NCBI GenBank assembly: GCA_002346435.1
Contig: DDZT01000047.1
Location: forward strand, 1 to 12,746
Origin: Anaerolineales bacterium UBA3001
Lineage (GTDB): Bacteria; Chloroflexota; Anaerolineae; Anaerolineales; UBA11657
DNA: 12,746 bases
Direction of reading: 5' to 3'
This document shows, one piece after another, positions 6,740 to 12,746 of this stretch. Numbering within the stretch: the stretch's first letter is position 1; the number at the start of each line of letters is the position of its first letter. The notes under the pieces were generated by a model that was not told where the DNA came from, ran no database searches, and was given only the letters and a program-made list of their open reading frames with translations. The position numbers and the translations under genes were made by a program.

Positions 6740-7387
6740 ATTAATATAATCGATTTAACGATGCCATTTAGTCCATCAGTGACAGCTCTTGAAGGGCATC
6801 CAAACATTTCTATGGAGCCCATTACAACCCATAAAGCTGATGGGAGATCCAATACCAAGATTGTATTCAGTATCCACACTAGTACTCACATCGATTCGCC
6901 ACAGCATTTTTACTCAGATGGAACCACTATTGATCAGATGGATCTAGGTATATTTTACGGAAAAACTTATGTGTGCGATCTACGTCAGATTGCTAAACCA
7001 GGACATCCACTTACAATAGACGACCTAAAAGCCGGAGGCCTGCCTAACGAAGATAAATTACGTAACAACCGTATGCTGATGTACGCCGACTGGGCAGCAA
7101 GCAGATGGACAGGGCCTGACCTATATAAAGGTAACATGTATCTATCTGAGGAAACTGCTCATTGGTTGGTGAGTACAGGGGTTGTAGCGCTAGCAATGGA
7201 CTTTTCTGTAGACGGACACTATCCTTATCCTTGTCACCAGATATTATTAGCCGCAGGCATACCACTAATTGAAAACCTAATTAATATCGATCAAATTGGT
7301 AGCGCAGAATTCACTATGATTGCTTTACCAATGAAAATAGAAAAAGGTGATGGGGCACCCGCTCGAGTACTGGCTATTACTGACTAA
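6740..7387 (+). CDS. Cyclase-family (kynurenine formamidase-like) hydrolase, apparent ATT start
   Basis: From ATT at 6740 the protein has 215 residues and opens (M/I)NIIDLTMPFSP, the usual first strand of the family. Starting at the first ATG (6761) would give 208 residues and delete the conserved IIDLT. The metal motif H46-T-S-T-H50-I-D52-S-P-Q-H56 fits the family HxGTHxDxPxH pattern with Ser replacing Gly. DFSVDGHYPYPCHQILL and PLIENLINID match the C-terminal conserved blocks (Glu ligand). Members hydrolyse aryl-formamides, cyclic imides or isatin, typically opening or deformylating aromatic nitrogen breakdown products. Here it could act just after ring opening by the neighbouring enzyme. 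It overlaps the next gene by one base (TAATG). ATA at 6746 is a possible alternative start; a sequencing error in the start codon is also possible. Confidence 0.86.
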   Translation: MNIIDLTMPFSPSVTALEGHPNISMEPITTHKADGRSNTKIVFSIHTSTHIDSPQHFYSDGTTIDQMDLGIFYGKTYVCDLRQIAKPGHPLTIDDLKAGGLPNEDKLRNNRMLMYADWAASRWTGPDLYKGNMYLSEETAHWLVSTGVVALAMDFSVDGHYPYPCHQILLAAGIPLIENLINIDQIGSAEFTMIALPMKIEKGDGAPARVLAITD

Positions 7388-7803
7388 TGAGCAAACTAAG
7401 GATTGACCATATAGGAATTGTTGTCAAAAATCTACACAAGACGGCAGCCGCATTTGAAAACGCTATTGGACTTCCATTAGAGGAAGTGGAAAACTACAAG
7501 GAAATACTAAATATTGGGTTTGTTCCAGTTGGCTCAATCGACATTGAGTTTCTTGAGCCTACCACCTCGGAAGGATTAAATGCGGATTTTTTAAAAGACA
7601 ATGGTGAAGGAGTCCATCATATAGCATTTGAAGTTGAAGATTTAGACGCAGCAGTAGCTAATGCTGTCAGGAATGGGGTCCGAGTGCTTCTCGGTCCCAC
7701 AGAAGGTGCTCGTGGTAAACGGATTGTATTTCTGGACGGCATTTCACTAGGAGGCACAATAGTGGAGCTATTAGAATCCCCCCAACCAACCGATCAACAA
7801 TAA
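7387..7803 (+). CDS. VOC protein, methylmalonyl-CoA epimerase-like
   Basis: The 138 residues form two beta-alpha-beta-beta-beta modules of the vicinal oxygen chelate fold. Likely metal ligands are H8 in RIDHIGIVV, Glu in DIEFLEP, H77 or H78 in GEGVHHIAFEV, and E127 in TIVELLE. The order and phrases (GEGVHHIAFEVEDLDAAV, GARGKRIVFLD, GGTIVELLE) are those of methylmalonyl-CoA epimerases, which invert the (S)/(R) centre of methylmalonyl-CoA through an enolate. No mutase or propionyl-CoA carboxylase gene is beside it, so either it feeds propionyl-CoA units from this pathway into central metabolism or the fold has been reused for another enolising acid. It starts in the previous stop (TAATG) without a clear Shine-Dalgarno, implying coupling. 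Confidence 0.82.
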   Translation: MSKLRIDHIGIVVKNLHKTAAAFENAIGLPLEEVENYKEILNIGFVPVGSIDIEFLEPTTSEGLNADFLKDNGEGVHHIAFEVEDLDAAVANAVRNGVRVLLGPTEGARGKRIVFLDGISLGGTIVELLESPQPTDQQ

Positions 7804-7807
7804 GGAG
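7801..7807 (+). promoter_or_regulatory. Ribosome binding site (TAAGGAG) overlapping a stop codon
   Basis: The TAA stop of the VOC gene is the first three bases of this Shine-Dalgarno element. Six bases separate it from the ATG of the SDR gene. It fixes that start and ties the two genes together. Confidence 0.75.
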
Positions 7808-7813
7808 CCTGTC

Positions 7814-8611
7814 ATGGATCTAAAATTACAAGATAAAGTCGTACTAGTCACTGGCGGAAGCAAAGGAATTGGCAAAGCTATAAGTCTAAGTCTATCTAAA
7901 GAAGGGTGCAAAGTAGCAATTTGTGCACGAGGAGAAGACCTTCTTAAGAAGACAGCTTCTCTTATTCAAAACGAGACGGGAAATGAGGTTTTGCCAGTAA
8001 CTGCTGATCTAACTCAACCTACAGACGTAAAACTTATGACAGAAAATGTGATCTCTCATTTTGGACGCATTGATGTTCTGGTCAACAATGCTGGTAGTTC
8101 TCCAGGAGGTATTCTAGAGACCTTAACCGAAGAGGATTGGGCGCAATCGCTCCAGCTCAAATTTATGGGCTATGTACGTTGCTGCAAAGAAATCATACCC
8201 CACATGCGAAAGCAAGGTGGTGGCAGAGTAGTCAACATTATAGGAAATGATGGGGTCAAATTTTCTTATTGGGAAATCACGCCCGGTGCTGCCAACGCGG
8301 CAGGGCAGAACTTCACCTTATCATTAGCTGGACAATACGGAAAAGACAACATAACTTTTGTAGCAATAAATCCTGGTCCAGTAGAAACAGAAAGATGGGA
8401 TGGGTTACTAGAGGCAATGGCTCGCGATCGCAATATATCTAAAGAAGAGGCCGATCGCCTGTCTAAAGCAAGTATCCCATTGGGCCGCATTTGTACAACT
8501 GAAGAAGTTGCGGATTTAGCCACGTTCATGGCATCTGATCGAGCCCACTTCATAAATGGTACGATGATAGAAATCGATGGTGGACAACGCAAAGCAATTA
8601 TGGACACATAA
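7814..8611 (+). CDS. Short-chain dehydrogenase/reductase with a degenerate active site
   Basis: A 265-residue classical-length SDR. The cofactor half is intact: TGGSKGIG at 13-20, CARG near 36-39 (basic residue suggesting NADP preference), and NNAG at 91-94. NPGPVETERW and the C-terminal FINGTMIEIDGGQ are also canonical. The catalytic half is not. By alignment to the usual NISSxxG and YxxxKAA blocks, Ser is replaced around G144 (VVNIIGNDG), Tyr by P157 and Lys by N161 (TPGAANAAG). It may use another residue (Y150 region), act as a non-redox lyase or epimerase, or bind only. SDRs with a G-A-x-N-A-A block instead of YxxxK occur among annotated paralogues, so this is probably a lineage feature, not a recent mutation. 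The frame is intact and well initiated. Confidence 0.88.
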   Translation: MDLKLQDKVVLVTGGSKGIGKAISLSLSKEGCKVAICARGEDLLKKTASLIQNETGNEVLPVTADLTQPTDVKLMTENVISHFGRIDVLVNNAGSSPGGILETLTEEDWAQSLQLKFMGYVRCCKEIIPHMRKQGGGRVVNIIGNDGVKFSYWEITPGAANAAGQNFTLSLAGQYGKDNITFVAINPGPVETERWDGLLEAMARDRNISKEEADRLSKASIPLGRICTTEEVADLATFMASDRAHFINGTMIEIDGGQRKAIMDT

Positions 8612-8665
8612 CCGTCGAAGAGAAGAACATAAGACTAACAACTATAAGTAGTGCACGAAAACAAT

Positions 8666-10996
8666 ATGACAACTTCGGTGCTCTGTAACGAACAACTACC
8701 TCTACTGCGTGGAGAAGGCCGTTATATAGATGACATTCAATTCTCCAATATGCTCCATGTGGCATTCGTACGTAGTCCTTATGCACATGCACGCATCAAT
8801 AATGTAGATACCGAAGTAGCCAAAAGACAGCCTGGGGTTGTTGCTGTGTTAAGCGGCCTGAATATACATGCGGACATCCAGCCGATAAGACCACTACTTA
8901 AAAATTCTGGTTTTCAATCCACCAACTGGCATGCTATTGCCTGGGACAAAGTACGTTACGTGGGCGAAGCAGTTGCAGTTGTTGTGGCTTCAGATCGGTA
9001 CATTGCAGAAGATGCTGCCGAGCATGTTATTGTTGAGTATGAACCACTACCAGTGATAGACTCAGCAGCAACCGGTATACTAGCAGACTCTACTCGTGTA
9101 CATGACAACCTCAATAGCAATATCTTGCTAGAAACACAGTCTGGGATCGATAAGGACGACGCTGCATTTAAGAAGGGTGACATAAAAGTCAGAGCTAACT
9201 TCCGGCATCCACGAGTGACAGGAATACCAATTGAAAACTGTGGCGTAATTGCAGACTATAGAGCGAACACAGATGAGCTAGTCGTTTGGTCATCAACCCA
9301 GATTCCCCATGTGCTACGTGATGCATTATGTGATTCGCTTGGAATATCAGCACACCAAATCAGAGTGATTGCACCAGATGTTGGTGGTGGGTTTGGGACT
9401 AAAATGCAAGCTTTACCGGAAGAAATAATCGTATCTCATTTAGCACGATTATTACATCGCCCTATTAAATGGACGCAGGATCGCATGGAAAATATCAAGG
9501 CCAGTTTTCATGCTCGAGATGTGTTAGTTGAAGCAGAGTTATCTGCCAATATTGACGGAACTATAGTTGGAATGAGAGCCAAAGCAATATGTGATGTAGG
9601 CGCCTACAACTCATTTCCTCTCACCGCAGGTCTAGAGCCATTTACTATAGGTAGCGCACTCGCAGGTCCTTATGACTTTGAGTACTACTCCTACGAAGGT
9701 TATGCTGTTTCTACTAACAAGTGTCCAATGGGAGCATACCGGGGAGTCGGATTTGTGTTGGGGCCTATGGTGATGGAAGGACTGCTAGATAAGTTGTCTC
9801 AAAAGATAGGAATGGACCCTGCTCTCTTGCGTAAGAAAAACTTGGCCCAACCCACAGACTTTCCATTCAAAAGCCCTGCAGGACCAATCTATGATAGCGG
9901 TGACTACCCCGCATTACTAGATCTAGCACTCGAAGAATCAGACTATTCAGCTTGGCGAAATCTTCAATCTGAAGCCCGTAATGAAGGTAGGTTGCTAGGT
10001 ATAGGTATGTCATGCTTCATCGAAATGACTGGCATGGGGCGCGATACCTATCGCAAAAGAGGAATGGTCAATGTACCTGCTTTTGATGCAGCTAGACTGC
10101 AAGTAGATCGCCATGGCCACCTAGAAGCATTTATTAGTACGCCATCTCAGGGACAAGGTCAAAAAACAACCTTTGCCCAACTGATCTCTAGCGCATTGGG
10201 TGCCCCACTTGATGACATTAAAGTTCACCTAGGCGATACAGCTACTACCCCTTACGGATCTGGAACATTTGCCAGTCGAAGTCTAGTAAGTGGCGGTGGA
10301 GCTCTGTTAAAAGCCACTGAAATGTTACAAGACAAACTCGTTAGAATAGCAGCGGCTTACTGGCAAATCGATAACAAGGATCTGCAGTATGTTGATGGAA
10401 GAATATCCAACCCAAATCAAAGCTCAGAACATCTTAGTCTAAAAGACTTAGCTGATCTAGCATATACTCCGTTTCAGGAACTACCACCTAGTGTTGAACC
10501 AGGACTCTCGGTGCATGTATCATACAACCCGCCTCCCGCTGTCAGTTCATCCGCAGTACATATGGCATTAGTAGAAATAGACAAAAACACGTATGAGGTG
10601 AAGATCAAAGACTATGTTGTAGCTGAAGATTGTGGCACCAAGGTCAATCAAGCTATTGTAGAGGGACAGGTACGAGGAGGAGTAACACAAGGTATAGGAA
10701 TAGCATTATTGGAGGAGTTATCGTACGATAGTGAAGGACAATTGCTAAGCGGATCACTAATGGATTATCTTGTGCCAGGAATATATGAAACACCTGTCAT
10801 AAAAATAGTCAGCATGGAAACTCCTTCTCCGTGGAGTGTAGGAGGCTTCAAAGGAGTAGGAGAAAGTGGAACTATAGGAGCACCAGCTACAATCACCAAC
10901 GCTATACTAGATGCACTAGAAATATCAGCTCAAGATATACAGTTGCCGCTAACACCGGAGCGCATATTTAGATTGAAAAATGTGACAAAATCATGA
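8666..10996 (+). CDS. Molybdopterin-binding large subunit, xanthine dehydrogenase family (first copy)
   Basis: About 776 residues, full length for the Mo subunit of three-subunit aldehyde/xanthine-type hydroxylases. In order: the RGEGRYIDDI start of the a/b hammerhead domain, RYVGEAVAVVVA, DVGGGFGTK (238-246) and QGQGQ (495-499) pyranopterin contacts, GAYRGVG (356-362) at the active-site loop, and KGVGESG with the catalytic Glu at 733. The AYRG loop is that of general hydroxylases, not the AYRCSFR of form I CO dehydrogenase. It hydroxylates a C-H next to N in a heterocycle or an aldehyde, using water. It needs 2Fe-2S and FAD partners, which are not upstream and may lie past the window. I chose ATG 8666; an in-frame GTG at 8651 would add five residues, and neither has a clear ribosome binding site. 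Confidence 0.93.
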   Translation: MTTSVLCNEQLPLLRGEGRYIDDIQFSNMLHVAFVRSPYAHARINNVDTEVAKRQPGVVAVLSGLNIHADIQPIRPLLKNSGFQSTNWHAIAWDKVRYVGEAVAVVVASDRYIAEDAAEHVIVEYEPLPVIDSAATGILADSTRVHDNLNSNILLETQSGIDKDDAAFKKGDIKVRANFRHPRVTGIPIENCGVIADYRANTDELVVWSSTQIPHVLRDALCDSLGISAHQIRVIAPDVGGGFGTKMQALPEEIIVSHLARLLHRPIKWTQDRMENIKASFHARDVLVEAELSANIDGTIVGMRAKAICDVGAYNSFPLTAGLEPFTIGSALAGPYDFEYYSYEGYAVSTNKCPMGAYRGVGFVLGPMVMEGLLDKLSQKIGMDPALLRKKNLAQPTDFPFKSPAGPIYDSGDYPALLDLALEESDYSAWRNLQSEARNEGRLLGIGMSCFIEMTGMGRDTYRKRGMVNVPAFDAARLQVDRHGHLEAFISTPSQGQGQKTTFAQLISSALGAPLDDIKVHLGDTATTPYGSGTFASRSLVSGGGALLKATEMLQDKLVRIAAAYWQIDNKDLQYVDGRISNPNQSSEHLSLKDLADLAYTPFQELPPSVEPGLSVHVSYNPPPAVSSSAVHMALVEIDKNTYEVKIKDYVVAEDCGTKVNQAIVEGQVRGGVTQGIGIALLEELSYDSEGQLLSGSLMDYLVPGIYETPVIKIVSMETPSPWSVGGFKGVGESGTIGAPATITNAILDALEISAQDIQLPLTPERIFRLKNVTKS

Positions 10997-11038
10997 TTTT
11001 GTACAAGCATGGTAAGTTGTTTAGGCCAACACAACTAT

Positions 11039-12746
11039 ATGAAAACTGAACATTCCAAAGGCATTGGAGAGTCTATAAAGCGATTAGAAGACAAGCGTTT
11101 TCTGCAAGGTCAAGGTCATTATATAGATGACTTGCAATTGCCTGACATGCTACATGCCGCTGTGCTTCGCAGTCCTTATGCTCATGCCATAATCACAAAT
11201 ATAGATGTTGATTTCGCGCTTGAACAAGTTGGTGTAGTTACCATATTGACATTTGCAGATTTGCATTCCGTAAAACCAATACCAATAAGACTAAATCCCT
11301 ACGGATCACTTGAGCCATTTCTACAGTACCCGTTAGCAAACAAACGAGTGCGATATGTAGGTGACCCTGTCGCTTTGATAATAGCTCACAACCGCTACCA
11401 AGCTGAAGATGTCTTAGACAATATTGTTGTCCAGTATGACCCATTACCAGTCAATATAGATGCCGAAGACAAGGTGAGTTTTCCCTTACACCATGACGCA
11501 AAAGACAATGTAGCATCCAACTTCGTACAACAAAAAGGAGATGTGGTTGCAGCGTTTAAAAAGGCCGAGCATATCACTAAACTCCGATTTACCTCTGGGC
11601 GACATAGCGGCGTACCACTCGAAACGCGTGGCTTGATAGCCAACTATGATACAACCCAGGAAAAACTAAAAGTGTGGGGTCCTACCAAAGTAACTCATTT
11701 TAATCGTGGTGTACTTGCACACATGTTGGACATGGAAGAGCACACAATTGAAATGATAGAACCTGATGTGGGAGGAGGGTTCGGGGTACGCGGTGAATTC
11801 TATCCTGAGGACTATCTGATTCCATACGCAGCTCTTATGCTTAAACGCCCGGTCAAATGGATAGAGGATCGTCTAGAAAATCTGATGGCCTGTAATCATT
11901 CCCGAGAACAAATTTACGAGATGGAAATGGCACTCAAAAAAGATGGCACCATCTTGGGAATAAAAGTTCTTTTGTCGAACGATCAAGGAGGTTATATTCG
12001 TACACACGGGATAATTGTACCCGAACTAAGCGCAGCAATATTTCCCGGTCCCTATCACATCCCTAATTATCGGTGTGAGGTTCGTTCAGTACTGACCAAC
12101 AAGACACCTGCTGGAACATATAGAGCTCCGGGACGCTATGAATGTAACAGTAGTCGAGAGCGATTATTAGATCTTGCAGCGTCGGAACTCATGATAGATC
12201 CTGTCAAAATACGATCAATGAATCTCATACAACCTGAGGATATGCCTTATGAGGTTGGCACCGAATCGTTGGGTGAGGATATTGTTTATGATAGCGGTGA
12301 TTATCCTTTTGCATTACAGGAAGTAGTCCGCTTATCCAAATATGAAGAAAATCGTCATGTTAACCATGAAAACTTGTCCAACAAGAAGGTTGGGTATGGA
12401 ATTGCGTGCTTTGTAGAAAAAACGGGCCTTGGCCCTTTCGAAGGAGCACGAATAGAGATTGATCAAACTGGAGCCATAACAGTAAGCACCGGAGCTGCCA
12501 ATGTTGGGCAAGGCCTTGAGACAACATTGGCACAAATAGCATCATCTGTACTTACAGTATCACCTGACTCAATTCAAGTATTACATGGCGACACTGACCT
12601 TATACCTTATGGAGTAGGTAGCTTTGCTAGCCGAGCTACCGTGATGGCGGGAAGTGCGGTTTACTATGCAGCTCAAAAAATCCGTAAAAAATTACTAAAG
12701 ATAGCAGCTCACACTCTGAATTGTCAGGTTGAACAACTTATAATTA
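11039..12746 (+). CDS. Molybdopterin-binding large subunit, xanthine dehydrogenase family (second copy, cut by window end)
   Basis: The frame is open from ATG 11039 to the window end (569 codons, about three-quarters of the family length). It begins with KRLEDKRFLQGQGHYIDDL, has RVRYVGDPVALIIA, GGGFGVRGE at 245-253, the active-site loop TYRAPGRYE at 360-368, and the ANVGQGLETT and GSFASRA pterin-binding segments. The catalytic KGxGE segment would lie beyond the edge. It is clearly paralogous to the previous gene but belongs to a different subgroup: VRGE after the glycine loop, and TYRAPGR for AYRGVG. It therefore probably accepts a different substrate or hydroxylates another position. An alternative in-frame ATG at 11009 would add ten residues that do not resemble the family start. 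It shares reading phase with the upstream gene, whose stop is 42 nt before this ATG. Confidence 0.92.
   Translation, partial: MKTEHSKGIGESIKRLEDKRFLQGQGHYIDDLQLPDMLHAAVLRSPYAHAIITNIDVDFALEQVGVVTILTFADLHSVKPIPIRLNPYGSLEPFLQYPLANKRVRYVGDPVALIIAHNRYQAEDVLDNIVVQYDPLPVNIDAEDKVSFPLHHDAKDNVASNFVQQKGDVVAAFKKAEHITKLRFTSGRHSGVPLETRGLIANYDTTQEKLKVWGPTKVTHFNRGVLAHMLDMEEHTIEMIEPDVGGGFGVRGEFYPEDYLIPYAALMLKRPVKWIEDRLENLMACNHSREQIYEMEMALKKDGTILGIKVLLSNDQGGYIRTHGIIVPELSAAIFPGPYHIPNYRCEVRSVLTNKTPAGTYRAPGRYECNSSRERLLDLAASELMIDPVKIRSMNLIQPEDMPYEVGTESLGEDIVYDSGDYPFALQEVVRLSKYEENRHVNHENLSNKKVGYGIACFVEKTGLGPFEGARIEIDQTGAITVSTGAANVGQGLETTLAQIASSVLTVSPDSIQVLHGDTDLIPYGVGSFASRATVMAGSAVYYAAQKIRKKLLKIAAHTLNCQVEQLII

Noticed and set aside
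11238..11643. Minus-strand reading frames of 68 and 82 codons
   Set aside because: They are antisense to the second Mo subunit, whose + frame is open to the window end with continuous family motifs.
8666..12746. Form I carbon monoxide dehydrogenase (CoxL)
   Set aside because: Neither copy has the AYRCSFR active-site loop; they carry AYRGVG and TYRAPGR, typical of general Mo hydroxylases or so-called form II proteins.
1..12746. Mobile elements, CRISPR, tRNA/rRNA, strong terminators
   Set aside because: I saw no transposase or integrase motifs, regularly spaced direct repeats, tRNA-like cloverleaf, or GC-rich hairpin followed by a T run; the gene gaps are too short for most of these.

Overview
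The window is a densely packed bacterial catabolic gene cluster of moderately AT-rich DNA. Eleven genes run on the + strand, most of them with short or overlapping junctions, and one truncated gene diverges from them at the left edge. I see no tRNA, rRNA, transposase, phage or CRISPR signature. The mix of paralogous catabolic enzymes (CoxL/XDH-type molybdenum hydroxylases, M20, M29, cyclase-family hydrolase, VOC, SDR) at moderate AT content recalls uncultivated marine lineages such as SAR202 Chloroflexota. That placement is only a guess from gene content; nothing in the window is a taxonomic marker.

Layout. 1-126 (-): 5' end of a nucleoside hydrolase with a TTG start and a good Shine-Dalgarno sequence. 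127-370: divergent control region with a 10-bp CG-centred palindrome and a TATAAT box. 371-3084: TrpF-like beta/alpha-barrel protein lacking the catalytic Cys, PfkB sugar kinase (ATGA overlap) and a second nucleoside hydrolase. 3088-5686: M20 amidohydrolase/deacylase and an MtaD/SAH-deaminase-type amidohydrolase. 5757-8611: M29/NicX-like metalloenzyme, cyclase-family (kynurenine-formamidase-like) hydrolase that appears to start at ATT, methylmalonyl-CoA-epimerase-like VOC protein, and an SDR that has lost its Ser-Tyr-Lys active site. 8666 to the end: two tandem molybdopterin-binding large subunits of xanthine dehydrogenase-family hydroxylases, the second cut by the window edge.

Proposed logic (inference). 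A nucleoside is deaminated (amidohydrolase) and split by the nucleoside hydrolases. The released pentose is phosphorylated by the PfkB kinase and perhaps isomerised by the TrpF-like protein. The freed N-heterocyclic base is hydroxylated by the Mo enzymes, and its ring is opened and trimmed by the M29/NicX-like, cyclase-family and M20 enzymes. The VOC and SDR proteins would act on acyl or keto products. A purine route (adenosine, inosine, hypoxanthine, hydroxylated purine, amide hydrolysis) and a pyridine-ribonucleoside route reminiscent of nicotinate degradation both fit the family list. The sequence alone cannot choose between them, and no transporter, regulator, or FAD/2Fe-2S subunit of the Mo enzymes lies inside the window.
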